A stretch of DNA of 64,000 nucleotides from Salvator merianae (taxonomy: Eukaryota; Chordata; Lepidosauria; Squamata; Teiidae). Position 1 is the stretch's first letter; each line of letters begins with the position of its first letter. A program made the position numbers and the translations under genes. Positions 1 to 10,324 of this stretch are shown here, piece by piece. Where the stretch lies: contig QVOM02000023.1 of assembly GCA_003586115.2 (NCBI GenBank), forward strand, positions 4,707,211 through 4,771,210. Reading direction: 5' to 3'. The notes beneath the pieces are model-generated. The model was not told the origin of the DNA and ran no database searches. It saw only the letters and a program-made list of their open reading frames with translations.

Positions 1-1023
1 GTGTATTGGAGTCCAAAACGGACACTATGTGGAAAGATTTACAGTCAGATTTCCCAGCATTTTCTGCTCAACTGCATACATGCCCACTTACACGCAAGTT
101 TTGGTCTAAGCATGAATGCAGCAGGAGTAAGCATGTAACCCTTTCCCATTTATTGTTTCCTAACCAAAGTTTCATGCTTCTATCTGTTATCACAGTTTAG
201 CCTGCTGAACAAAACAGTAATTGGCATGCAGTTATGTCCTGGTCTTCTTTTGCCATCTGCGTCCCTTGCTTTGAGTATCATCTTCTGTTTAGATTTATTC
301 TTGCAGAGCCTTCAGTCTCTAACATAGTATCAGTTGGAAAAAAAATTGGTGAGGATGGACACCAGGAAAACATGTCAAAAATAGCAAAGTTAAAGGACAT
401 GAGAAGCGGCCCTGCTGGGTTAGATTAGTGGAGGGTCTAATCCAGCAACATGGATCTCATAGTGGCAACTAGGTGCAAACAAATGTCCTCAAGCAAGGCA
501 TAAACAGGACCATGTCCTCCTCATAGTCTCCCATCAGCTAGCGTTTAGCTATACAATGCCTCCTCCCTCTGTCTGAGCCATTGGGGATAGTAAGCCATTG
601 GTAGCCATGTCCTTGTTCCAACCTATTTTGAAGCCTCCCAAGCTGGTTTCTAACACCACATCTTGTGGCAGTAAATTTCAAGGCTTCACTCTGTACTGCG
701 TGAATTTGTTTTCCCCCCTTTCATAGGTTTGTCTTGACTCTTCTGAAATTTAGTTAGATTGGATAACCCCAGTTCTGGAGTTTTGGGAAGGGGAGAAGAA
801 TCCATCCTAATCCACACTGTTCACAATGTGCTTAATATTGTACACCTCTATCATGTCCCTATTACACACTGTCTCCTTTCTAACTTAAGGGCCTTTCCAC
901 ATTTGCCAGTTGACAGGACCAGGGTCCACTTTTGGGTCTCTTTTGCCTACACCTTAGAGTGAACCAGAGACCCCTCTCTCTGCTAGTACACTCTGTCCAC
1001 CTGGGTCAAAGTGTAGACCAGAC

Positions 1024-1127
1024 TAGAAGAAGAAGAAAGAAGAAGAATTTGGTTTTTATACCCCGCTTTTCTCAGCCAAAGCTGACTCAAAGCGGCGTAC
1101 AAGGTTATTTTTTGCCCGAAGGCTTAC

Positions 1128-1164
<37 letters not shown>

Positions 1165-1349
1165 CCGCATCACACAATGTGATGCTCCCTATTCATCTAC
1201 GTGCAATTACTTGCTTTCGAACAGCTAGGTTGGCTGGAGCTAGAGGCCAGTAGAGGGCGCTCATCCCCTCTACACGGCAGACAGGGGCCTCGAACTCCGA
1301 TCCTCCTATTGAAAGATCAGTGCCTTAACCACCTGCACAACCGTGCCTC
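1024..1349 (-). mobile_element. tRNA-headed SINE with L2-like tail (minus orientation)
   Basis: Read on the minus strand it starts with a tRNA-like head (GGCACGG..TGGTTAAGGC, then a B-box-like GGAGTTCGAGGCCC), continues through a body shared with copies near 28118, 51697 and 63432, and ends in GCGGGGTATAAAAACCAAATTC followed by TTC repeats. The tail GAAAAGCGGGGTATAAA resembles L2-type LINE 3' ends of squamates. This copy carries an internal (ATCT)n expansion at about 1128-1162 where the other copies have only two units. Confidence 0.85.
1128..1162. repeat. (ATCT)n microsatellite inside the SINE
   Basis: About nine ATCT units. The sister SINE copies at 28213, 51787 and 63529 have about two units in the same place, so the array grew inside the element. 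Confidence 0.9.
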
Positions 1350-1857
1350 ATAGGGCACTCAAAATGGTCTATCACTAAACCTCTTTTTCGAGGTCTGTTG
1401 GCATACTAGGGTGTAGTATATTGACCACAGTGGCATGTGGATGGCAATCTTCCATGGTCCAGTTATACCCTGGAGGCCAGTATACCATGGGGGATCGGGT
1501 ATACCAGACAGAGGTACCTCATGCCAGCTCTGAAGCTGGCATGAGTTTTCAGTTCTGGTATGGGGGGGCTGGCATGAAACAGGCCGTCCCAATGTGCGCA
1601 ACCTTGTTCCATGCCAGGAATAGTCCATCCCTGTAGCCCCTTTACTATTTTAGTTCTCCTCAGTGAACTCCTTCCTGGTCCGCTTATATATATATATATT
1701 TTTGTGGTAGTAATCAAGCCTCCACACAAGTACAGTCAAACCATTGCTTTTTATAGGGCCATTATAGTATGGACGGTTGTATTTTCAGTATCATTTCTTA
1801 TTTTCCCTTACATGTTGTTGGTTGTTTTCATTGCTTTGCTTGCCCCTACACAATGGC

Positions 1858-2006
1858 TCTTCCTCCACTGGGCCTTATTTGGGATTATATCCTGGAACAG
1901 GGCCCTGCTACCTGTATGTTAGTGCAGACTACGGCAAGCACCACCTTGTGGATAGCAGGCCCCTATTCCGGAATATAAACTGAAATATGGGCCAGTCCAG
2001 GAAGGA
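1858..2006. mobile_element. Diverged hairpin MITE (same family as 3790-3970)
   Basis: The left arm (from TCTTCCTCCACTGGGCC to GGGCCCTGCTACCTG) and the right arm (from GTGGATAGCAGG to CAGTCCAGGAAGG) are imperfect inverse complements. Both match the arms of the hairpin at 3790-3970 (ACTTGGCCTTATTGTGG, GGACCTGCTATCCAC). It is older than that copy by mismatch density. Confidence 0.6.
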
Positions 2007-3090
2007 CCAAATTTTTCTTTCCCCAGCCAGCTCCGATCTCCACAGTCTCTACGTACAGTGAGGATTTTTTGCTCCAGTGTGCATCTCTTTACAGTGCCTC
2101 ATTAGCACCATCTGCTATTCTGGCACCCATGCGCTCCGTATGCAGAGATCCCCTTGGGAGCCCTTCACATCGCCTTTCTGTTTTTACCGCTTTGCACCAT
2201 TTGGCGTCAGCAGTAAACCGGCCCATGTGTCTGCCGGTGCCTGACTCAGTCGTAGATCATGGGCATGATTATCCATTATTGCGATCGATAAAACAAGTAA
2301 TTTTTTTAAAAAATGCAAAATGTAAAAGATACACATAAAGACTTTATATCCCCCCCAAAAAACACAGTTACCCATTTATAACGCGTTGAGAATGAATCTT
2401 AATTACTGCTGAGCAGAATTTAGCAACTTGGAGAGAGGCGTTCTCTGCAAGAAGATAGAGAAAATGGAGATCTTCAGAATTATAATGAAACCTCCTTATA
2501 ATAGGGGTAATGTGTCTTAAATGTAAATCACAATAAGAGGAACTGTAAGGGAGAACGTAGCTAACTGATTTGGATATGTAAATGTGAGGAAGCAATGGTC
2601 CAAGTACAGAATCGTAGGGAGCTCAGCTTATTACGGGTCTCCGTTGTGAAAATCTGCATTTACTCCTAGCCTCGCCTTACTTTCCTTGACCGTCCATAAG
2701 TTAGTCTGTCCTTTTATTTCAAACTATTAAGCCCGTGTTCAGACATAACAAAAGTGACACCTCAGAGGCACCTCAGAAAGACAGTGTGTGGCCCTCATGT
2801 TCCCAAGCCTTCTATAGGGCCTGATGGGTCCTCACAATCCCCAGGTAAATGCCAAACCTCAAAAGCCCCCCTTGGCCCTTTGAGTTCAGACTATTGGATT
2901 TTCTGAAGAGCCAAACTGCTGCTGAAGCGAAGATGTAGTGGATAGAAGACCAGTTCTGGAAGTTTGGGTTCAAAACCCATCTCCTTCAGCATCTTTAAGG
3001 GTCAGGAGCATCTTGTGAGGTACCGCCACACAGATTTTGTTCCCCTTCCTGCTCCAAACTACCATGTTTGGTTTCCTGTCTTTTCTTTAG

Positions 3091-3216
3091 CGCTGCTGAT
3101 GGAACATCTCCAAGAAATAAGAATGCTCAGGCACCAGTTGGAAGAATCTATTCAGACCAACAACCGGTTGAGGAAACGGCTGGAGCAACAAGCATTAGGA
3201 CCTGTGCAGGACCAAG
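3091..3216 (+). CDS. CDK5RAP2: CDK5RAP2 exon A (coiled coil)
   Basis: First recognisable exon in the window. The acceptor is TTTTCTTTAG at 3081-3090 and the donor is AAG|GTAAAA. The first two bases finish a codon from an upstream exon; 41 codons follow, then one base carries into the next exon. It encodes residues 1-41 of the window fragment, including MEHLQEIRMLRHQLEESI and NNRLRKRLEQQ, a heptad-rich coiled coil typical of the C-terminal half of centrosomin-family proteins (CDK5RAP2 and its paralogue PDE4DIP). CDK5RAP2 is a centrosome and Golgi scaffold that recruits gamma-tubulin complexes through an N-terminal motif not in this window. The open frame reads on into the intron until a stop at 3303-3305, so the donor, not a stop, ends the exon. 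The paralogue call rests on later exons. Confidence 0.85.
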
Positions 3217-3435
3217 GTAAAACGCTTTCTGAGCTGAAGTCCACTGAAAAATATCAGAAGAAAGGAGAGGTGGGTGGATCCCTCTGGCAAAGAGCCATTG
3301 GGTGAGGAAAAGGCACTGTGAGAATTCCAGTGGGGTGCTTGGAGTAGCTTGGTCATAGGACCTTTCTGCATCCTTCTTGGTTCTGTATTAGGAGCCTTCA
3401 AAGTCCCGTTCCGGGCCCAGTAGTCTGCACATTGG

Positions 3436-4101
3436 GCCTGTTCACACTTAGCGAGTGGTACATTTCAGGATGCTCGCTAGAACACAGGATTCGCACTTGC
3501 GAACAGCCCCAGCTGACTCACCTGATGCTTACCTGAATCCAACCAGCTGTGGTCAACTAAGTTGTAGTCTCCAACCCGACCTGTGCGATCAGATGAGGAT
3601 CAGGGAAGGTGCGTTCGCACCATTTCCATGTTCAAAATGGCGGCGGGGCCGTGCAGGTGCAGTCTGCCGGTTCACACCCCAGTTTGGACCTTGGGGTCGA
3701 GACCCTGGTGGCCTTTTCAGACACAGGTTCGAACACAGACCCTCTGGGTTCAAACACAGCTACCGAACTAGTGCAGTCCCATTTATACTGGCCCTTTCTG
3801 CACTTGGCCTTATTGTGGATTATATCTCAGAATAGGGACCTGCTATCCACATGCTAGTGCAAACTATGAAAGGTCTTGCCCAGGGCCTACCATAGTCTGA
3901 ACTAGCATACAGATGGCAGGTCCCTATTCTGAGATATAATCCACAATAAAGCCAAGTGCAGAAAGGGCCCTTATGTCCAACGCTGGTCAGCTTGCGGAGT
4001 GTTCCAGTGCTGACAGATACGAAGACCCTTCTACGTACCCGAACCCAACCGGCCCGAACTGTGCTAGTTAGACCGTTATACTGTTGTAAGTGCAAACAGG
4101 C
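3436..4101. mobile_element. Non-autonomous DNA transposon, GGCCTKTTYRCACTTA ends, with a nested hairpin
   Basis: The left end GGCCTGTTCACACTTA (3436) and the right end TAAGTGCAAACAGGCC (to 4101) are inverted repeats. CATTG lies directly outside both ends and may be a short target duplication. The first about 200 bp match the element starting at 63794 (GTTCGCACTTA.., AGGACGCTCG.., CTGACCTGTGTGATCAG). A second element (3790-3970) sits inside it. Confidence 0.7.
3790..3970. mobile_element. Near-perfect hairpin MITE nested in another element
   Basis: The arm GGCCCTTTCTGCACTTGGC..GGGACCTGCTATCC..GCTAGTGCAAACTATG is repeated in inverse on the right (CATAGTCTGAACTAGC..GGCAGGTCCCTATTC..GCCAAGTGCAGAAAGGGCC). 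Each arm is about 80 bp and carries only a few mismatches, so the copy is young or kept similar by gene conversion. Confidence 0.85.
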
Positions 4102-4438
4102 CCATTGTATGGATCTGTGAGGCCCTGCCCACTTCTGGTACTGGTGGACCCATGTTGGTGGTATCTTATTTTTTAAAGATAGCTTATTTTTTTTCCCTCG
4201 TCCAGCTCTTCTGTCTGCAGTAAAAGGAAGAGGATGGAAACTGTTTCTTTTATGCTGTGTATTTTTAATCTCAGGTTGACGTCTGTGAAAAGGGTGTAAA
4301 CATTGTGCTCTTGACCAAGTAGCCTTTACCCTCTTACTTGTTGCGTGTTGGAAGATATTTTGATAACCTGGGTCAGAAATCAGGTTCCAAAGCTTTTTAA
4401 GTGTTGAAACATTTAAAAATCAAAAAATATTCTCTTTT

Positions 4439-4597
4439 GAGAACATAAAAGGATCCCTGCTGGATCAGGCCACGGCCCATCTAGTCCAGCATCCTGTCTC
4501 ACACAGTGGCAGTTGTTGGGTTACTGTGCAAAATGGGATGCTGGACTAGATGGGCTGTGGCCTGATCCAGCAGGGATTCTTTTATGTTCTAAGGCTT
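4439..4597. mobile_element. Two CR1 3' ends in inverted orientation
   Basis: 4439-4515 reads as the reverse complement of a CR1-like 3' end (CATAAAAGGATCCCTGCTGGATC). 4535-4597 reads the same end on the + strand (GGGCTGTGGCCTGATCCAGC..TTATGTTCT). Together they form an inverted repeat of about 60 bp arms. Confidence 0.8.
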
Positions 4598-5254
4598 AGG
4601 AAGTTCATGGATTTCCCGAAACATGTCTTGCAATTCTAGCCATTGATCTGCGATGCCACAAACTTCAGAGAGATCTCCTCAGTGAACTCCCTGTTGAAAC
4701 TGTTTTGAATCCCACTATTAAAAGAGTGTCATCTTTTCTGCATCCATTTTTGTTCTTTCAACTGGGTACTTCCTGGAAATGGCAGCTCCTCTCTTGAGTA
4801 ATTTACGCTCACGGTGAAAGGATGTATAAATGTCCCTGATTTTGCTCATGAAGTATTTACAAGCTGCTGGAAAGGCATGTTGTTCTTGCAAAATGACCAC
4901 ACCTGAAAGCATTCCAGCTCTTTTATGGCTTCATAAAGATTCAGGGAAGGCAGGTCTGGTTAATGCAGCCAGCGTATATTCTCTTTTTCCTTTCATCTGT
5001 CTTTCTGTTACTTTAGCAAAGCCAATTTGTCACTGTGTGGTTGTTAAAAAATAGGAGAGAAGAAAGATTGTTGTACTCTGGATGTTAAAACAGGCAAGAC
5101 AGCAAGTTCTGTGTGATCGGAACTTCCACATTTTTCAGGAAAGAAAGTCATGTAGAGAGGGTAATTGTATTGGGACTTTGGTGCAAGAAATTGAGGAATA
5201 CCTTTTCCTTTTCCTTTTTTTCCATTTTTTCTATTTCCTGTAGATTCATTGCAT

Positions 5255-5480
5255 GGATTTTTTTTTAATTTTTTTTTTGACGATCAAAGTTCTTTATTGG
5301 ATTTTCAAAATGATACAGCCCACAACAATAACAGAAAGATGCCAATAATTTCAGGAGCTTAACAAGTATAACTTAATAAAATAAAACTGAAACTCATCTG
5401 CCATAAATGTTGCAGGATTACAACACAGGGTCTTCTAGAAGAAGAGAAAATTAAGATGAATTTCCAGAATCTCTTCCAGT
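5255..5480 (-). mobile_element. Poly(T)-initiated LINE-like 3' end, minus strand
   Basis: T-rich start at about 5260-5278, then TTCTTTATTGGATTTTC and AT-rich sequence, as expected for the reverse complement of a poly(A)-tailed retroposon. The family is not certain; L1-like is possible. Confidence 0.35.
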
Positions 5481-5488
5481 AGAGATAT

Positions 5489-5645
5489 GCAAAATTCAAT
5501 TCGCAGTCACAAATTCGATCAAATAGTTTGCATTCACGAATATTTGCAGTGAAACAAAAATGCAGTTTTTGCATTTCCAAAACTTGGATCAAATCGAAAC
5601 TGAACAATTCAAACGAACATTCGTATTTTGCCACACGAACACGGC
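5489..5645. mobile_element. Fragment of hAT-like MITE (TAGAGATRTGCA end)
   Basis: Starts TAGAGATATGCAAAATTC, like the ends at 53556 and 19097, and has an interior of TTCGAA and AATTCG steps. The expected right end is not visible, so this is probably truncated. Confidence 0.5.
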
Positions 5646-5689
5646 ATTTGTGGAAGCTGCCTAATAGAATTAGGGTTTCTGAGATTTTT

Positions 5690-5765
5690 TTTTATTTTTT
5701 TTTATGATTGTGATCTGTCCTGGGAACTTCGGGTGAAGAGCAAGATATAAATTCTGTCACCTTGT
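5690..5765 (+). mobile_element. L2-like LINE 3' tail fragment
   Basis: TGTCCTGGGAACTTCGGGTG followed by AAGAGCAAGATATAAATT resembles the L2-type 3' end common in squamates (CTGGGA..GGGTGAAGGGCGGTATAAAT). Confidence 0.5.
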
Positions 5766-6309
5766 GTCATTCATTCCATCTTCACCAGGGGCTTTTCCTC
5801 ACTTCTCACCTTGAATTGTCTGAGTGTCCTCTTCTTGAAGATTTGGCGGTTTCTTGTTATTTTTATACCTGAACTGTCCTTATTACTGCCGCAGAATTTT
5901 GTGTAGATTTCTTCGACTTATTATGTTTTCACGATTTGTGCTGACGGTGCTGTTTACTTCTTAAGTGCAATGATCTGTTTCCTTCTCCTGTTGAAGCATC
6001 TCTCCGTATTCTTTACGCTTTGATGACCTTGAATAGCCCTTCTAACCAGTTTACAATTACATTTCCTAATGGCTTCAGTAATGCACTTTCACACTGTTTT
6101 GCAGAGTTCTATGTATTTGATTTTGGATGTTAAGTTTTCTTTAGCAATTTTCATCTCCTTCCTTTTTTCAATCGGTTGTTACATTCTGAGATTCTTTTGG
6201 CATACTTTTCAACCTAATTATCTCCTACCTTCACTCCAGTTTCTATAATAATCTAGGGGTGATTTCCCAATTAACTTCTTCTATTCCTTCGTGTGCAGCA
6301 AAATGATTG

Positions 6310-6508
6310 CTTTTGTTGTTATTGGGTTCCACTGAGTTCTGGCTGAATCCTGGTTGACTGCATGGGCATCTCCATGAGTACCTCTATGCAGTTTTCTTGG
6401 CAGAGATACAGAAGTGGTTTGCTATTGCCTACTTCTGGGCAGAGGCTGGGGATTGAACCGGCGACCCTCTGCTTTCCAGGCAGTTTGCCCTACCACTGAG
6501 CTAAGTTC
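6310..6508 (-). mobile_element. Sauria-type SINE (single unit), minus strand
   Basis: On the minus strand there is a tRNA-like head ending GGTTCAATCCCCAGCCTC, then AGGCAATAGCAAACCACTTC, then AAGAAAACTGCATAGAGG and a tail with ACCCAATAACAACAAAAGC. The same unit is tandemly repeated near 16755, 36208 and 48870. Confidence 0.85.
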
Positions 6509-6509
6509 T

Positions 6510-6960
6510 AGTTTAACAGCTTAAATATGTTTTCTGTTTTAATTCTATCTATTACAGAATTTCTATACTGCCCTTTACCATAGTTTGCTGTACAAAATAA
6601 GACACTAAAAGCAATAGAACTATAAGAAGTAAAATGAAACAATAAAACCAAAATAACAGAAACAATAAGATAATAAAACACTAATAAGAGACTAGGTGAT
6701 CTAATTTCCAGATGTCTGGTGATGAAGTGTAATTTTATCAGATGCCTAAAAATGTCAGCAGGGGACATCTGGTGAATTTCCCTTGGGAGGTTGTTCCATT
6801 GAAGGGGGGGCACCCCAGTCAAAGCTTTACTTCTAGCAACCATGCCCTGACAGTTAACAAAAAAAAAGGTATAACCAGAAGGGATTCCTCTGATGTTCTC
6901 AGATAGTCTGCTGGTCTTGCAGTTCGAGTGCATCTTTGCTCTCTGAAAAGCTTTCTTCTT
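6510..6960 (-). mobile_element. L2/CR1-type LINE 3' end with RT C-terminus
   Basis: The minus-strand frame ending near 6508 contains SKALTGVPPLQWNNLPREI, which matches the conserved WN.LP block at the C-terminus of L2/CR1-clade reverse transcriptases. An AT-rich 3' UTR follows. It is a truncated, decayed copy. Confidence 0.65.
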
Positions 6961-7032
6961 TTCAGTTTTGCCCTAAAATGCATTTTTAATTTCTTGGCAT
7001 CTTGTGATCTCTGTCTGCATTTAACTTGTTTA

Positions 7033-7285
7033 AGAATGTAACAACATAAGAGGAGTCCTGCTGGATTGGGCCACGGTCCATTTACTCCAGTATCCTGTCT
7101 CACACAGTGGCCCACCAATTGCTTCTGGGCATTCTCAGGCAGAAGACAAAGGCAAAACCTTCACCTGCTCTCGACTCCCTGCAAATGGTCTTTAGAGGTA
7201 CCCTGCCTCTCTCCTCTCTCCATCCTGGAGGCAGTACCTGGGCATCCATTATAGCAGCCATTGATACCTGTCTTCTATGAATTTG
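7033..7285 (-). mobile_element. CR1-like LINE 3' end, minus strand (first of two)
   Basis: AACATAAGAGGAGTCCTGC..GGCCACGGTCC..CACACAGTGGCCCACCAATT..CACCTGCTCTCGACTCCCTG is the reverse complement of the CR1 3' UTR described at 15370-15770. Confidence 0.88.
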
Positions 7286-7290
7286 TCTAT

Positions 7291-7590
7291 AAAACATAAA
7301 AGAATAACTGCTGGATCAGGCCACAGTCCATCTAGTCCACCAGCTTGTTTCACACGGTGGCCCACCAATTGCTTCTGGGCATTATCAAGCAGAAGACAAA
7401 GGCAAAACCTTCACCTGCTCTCGACTCCCTGCAAATGGCCTTTAGAGGCATCCTGCCTGCCTCTTCAATCTGGAGGGGGGTACCTGGGCATCCATTCTAG
7501 TAGCCATTGATACCCCTGTCCTCCATGAATTTATCCAACCCTTTCTTTAAGCTATCTAGACTGGTTGCTGCCACCACCGCTACAACTCAT
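7291..7590 (-). mobile_element. CR1-like LINE 3' end, minus strand (second of two)
   Basis: Starts again at AAAACATAAAAGAATAACTGC only a few bases after the previous copy ends and runs farther, to CTTTCTTTAAGCTATC. Same strand and head-to-tail with 7033-7285. Confidence 0.88.
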
Positions 7591-8584
7591 TACAGTCATT
7601 AATAGCATAAATCTAGTTTACTGTTACATAGCCAGTCTCACTAGCTCTGCCATTACGGTATCACCATGTGTATTTTCTTGGTGGTTTCTTCTGAGGAGAA
7701 AACTATTGTAAGAAATAAGTTTTCAAATTCTGGGAACTCCATGAGTAAGTTTCCTCATTCATTTCTTTCACTGTTCCCAGATTTACCTATAGAGTGCTGT
7801 CTAATTTTTGCATCAAAGTCACACATAATGAACTTAAGGTAATGTTTTCTTTTGTTGCAGAAGGGCCTTAACTCTTCACAAAAAAAATCATTTACCTCTT
7901 CAGGAGTCTTTGCTGCAGGAGTGCAGATGAATTGCAGCTAGTATCTTTTAGAGACTTGAATAACCAGCTTTCTACTTGATCTGAGGAACTTTCTGCTTCT
8001 AGTAACTCACACTTGAATTTCTTGTTGGTTATGAATTCAGCACCACTATTCTTACCTCTCACCTCCTCCTTCTCGTTCCTTCATTCAGTCCAGCTATATC
8101 CCAGTTTATTTTATTTTTTTCAAGTTCTTGTAATTGTGACGCAGAAGAAAGATCTGTTTTTACACACAGCCAGGGTCAGTAGTGAATGGCAACCTAGTAC
8201 ATACATCTGGTGCTTCTTAGCAAGCTTGGCTTTCAGGAAAAGAACAAGACAACTGACTTCTCAAGGACACCAAAGCTATTTGCAAAGTAAAGCGTTATTC
8301 CTTTATGCTTGAAAGGCTCTTTATCAGAAGGGAAGTCGCGAGAAACAAGTGATTGCAGCAATTAACTTGGAAGTTTTAAAAAACACTTCAGTGGGGAGTT
8401 TGCAAACCAAGCCTGCTTCCGCGTTAGCATCTCAACTGGAAGATCCACTCCCTGCTTTCACGACTTTTATCTCTAGAATGGGACAGTGTGAGGCCGAGCC
8501 CATTTCTGGGCCGCTCTCTTCCGCACTCCGCAGCAGAAGAGAGAAGTCACACACCCACATTGGATGCAGCATAGTTTAAGCCGC

Positions 8585-9122
8585 TAAAATAGCCGTCTAA
8601 ACCAGCATATTGGTAGACCTGTTTTAACAAGTCTATCAGTGGTCCAGGGAAAAGCGGGGTATAAAAACCAAATTCTTCTTCTTCTTCTTCTTCTTCTTCT
8701 TCTTCTTCTTCTTCTTCTTCTTCTTCTTCTTCTTCTTCTTCTTCTTCTTCTTCTTCTTGTGGGAGGGCAAATACCTCCTTGGGCCGGTTCAGTTGCAGGG
8801 GGAGCATTTTTCGTGGCGCACCAAATTACCTCAGGGAGGTATGTGGGAGGGCAGATACCTCCTTGGGCCAGTTTAATGGTGGAGGGCATGTTTCATGGCA
8901 CACCAAATTTGCATCTCTGAAATGAGTCCCCCTAAGTCTCTGAAGCCAGGGATTTTCATTCCTGACGATCAGAGGCCTCACTGCAGGCTCTGGACAATGC
9001 TGGCCCTGTCCCAAAACAGGACATCCAAGTGCGAACGGCTTTGTTCCAGGCCGACTGGATTGCTCCAGCTGGGAACGGCTCCAGCTAGAGTGGTCCAACC
9101 CTCACATGTGCGGAAATGGCTC
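8585..9122. mobile_element. Decayed MITE of the GGCC..GTGCGGAAA family, interrupted by a SINE tail
   Basis: The right end ACATGTGCGGAAATGGCTC and interior pieces (GGTAGACCTGTTTTAACAAG, CAGGGATTTTCATTCCTG, AAATGAGTCCCCCTA) match pieces of the elements at 12474-12972 and 50608-51113. A SINE tail with (TTC)n interrupts it. It contains a direct repeat of about 84 bp (GTGGGAGGGC at 8759 and 8843). The left end is uncertain. Confidence 0.45.
8645..8758 (+). mobile_element. SINE 3' tail with long (TTC)n
   Basis: AGGGAAAAGCGGGGTATAAA followed by AACCAAA and about 28 TTC units (8674-8758). It is the + orientation of the 3' tail of the tRNA-headed SINE at 1024. The polyglutamate, polyleucine and polyarginine frames here are artefacts of the repeat. 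Confidence 0.85.
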
Positions 9123-9427
9123 TAGACTGTTCCCCGGCCTCTAGGCAAAGTTCTCCCCATGCTTAACCCTCACATTTCTTAAGCAGAGACAGTGAAGGTT
9201 TTACAGTCAGCAGATGATGTGAGCAACAGAAGGAGATGGGGAACTCTGTGTCAACACTGCTGGCTGGGAAATGCAAGAATCAAACGTTTTGACAACCCTG
9301 AATAGCGTTGCAGCGACTCTGCAAAGATGTCTTCTACCCATAGCATGCAATAGATTGCTTCACCGAGAGGAGGCCTGGTTTGTTTGGGAAAGTGGGCTGA
9401 ACCTCGCTGAGATGGCTTCTGATTCGG

Positions 9428-9497
9428 CTTCTGGAAGAGTCAAAAACAACTGAGCTTAGAGACAGTAGCATACAGTTGTTTTTGACTCTTCCAGAAG
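9428..9497. repeat. Perfect 25-bp inverted repeat, 20-bp loop
   Basis: CTTCTGGAAGAGTCAAAAAC.. at 9428-9452 is exactly complementary to 9473-9497. Both arms lie just upstream of the duplicated block at 9537. No element family is recognised. Confidence 0.9.
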
Positions 9498-9536
9498 TCA
9501 AATCCTCTGAAGATGGATATCGTAGCTATATCTATA

Positions 9537-9653
9537 GCTCAGGTTCTCAGAAGAGCTATGGAACATGGCACAACAACCCAACAACTGCTACAAATGAGAA
9601 TTAAAACAGCGTGTAAACCGCAATTAAAAGAGAAAACAACCTCTTTTTCTCTT

Positions 9654-9685
<32 letters not shown>

Positions 9686-9910
9686 TTCTTCTTCTTTTTC
9701 TTCTTCTTCCTCCTCCTCTGAAAGCTCAGGTTCTCAGAAGAACTATGGAACACTGCGCAACAACCCAACAACTGCTACAAATGAGAATTAAAACAGCGTG
9801 TAAACCGCAATTAAAAGAGAAAACAACCTCCTCTTCTTCTCTTTCTTCCTCTTCTTCTTCTTCTCCTTCCTTTCCTCTTCCTCTTCCTCTTCTTCTCTGT
9901 GCAACACAAA
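9537..9910. repeat. 187-bp tandem duplication with (CTT)n tracts
   Basis: The block starting GCTCAGGTTCTCAGAAGA at 9537 (with ACAACCCAACAACTGC, AATTAAAACAGCGTG) recurs at 9724. Each copy ends in an irregular CTT/CTC pyrimidine tract (about 9645-9720 and 9830-9900). Confidence 0.88.
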
Positions 9911-10324
9911 TTTGTTTTCACCAGTATAGTGAATTTCTGCAGGAAGGCGGTGCACCCTTGGGTTCCTGCCTTGGATCTGTGACATATGGGGTCTCTTCCC
10001 CATGCAAAATCTGTCCCTGCAGCTGTTGTTCAGGTAGACGGTGTCTTGCTTGAACAGAAAGATGATCCAGTCCTCACCAGACACAATCCTAGCCTCCTCC
10101 TCTTTTTTTAAATGCAGTAATTTACCAGGGTGTTGAAAATGGCTACAGATTTGTCTTCGCGCAATCTCTGGCTGGAGGCTCAAGATAAGTATGGCAGTGT
10201 CTGCGCCCAGTGCCATTACGTGCCAGGGATAATTTGCAATTTTGCTGATATTAGTCCGGCATCGGCGTCGGTGTTGGAATGGCTTGCTCAGGGACCACCT
10301 GAATTGCCTTTTACTCTGTAGCAA
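9905..10324 (-). other. Unassigned minus-strand open frame
   Basis: About 140 residues of non-repetitive open frame precede a Glu/Lys-rich tail that is only the reverse complement of the CTT tract. It contains stretches such as GEDWIIFLFKQDTVYLNN. I do not recognise a domain. It is inside a CDK5RAP2 intron on the opposite strand and next to a duplicated repeat, so it may be a remnant of a transposable element or a chance frame. Confidence 0.25.

Larger units (their letters stand above)
1..3090 (+). other. CDK5RAP2: Intron of CDK5RAP2 (5' part off the window)
   Basis: No exon is recognisable before the acceptor at 3090. Bases 1-1020 and 2020-2720 look like single-copy or highly decayed intron sequence. 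Open frames here (for example at 6-200 and 759-962) have no coding-like composition and no recognisable domain. The rest holds the SINE and palindromic elements listed separately. Assignment as intron is an inference from the acceptor-flanked exon at 3091. Confidence 0.6.

Noticed and set aside
8547..8920. Polyglutamate, polyarginine and polyleucine proteins
   Set aside because: All three frames are the same (TTC)n microsatellite at the end of a SINE.
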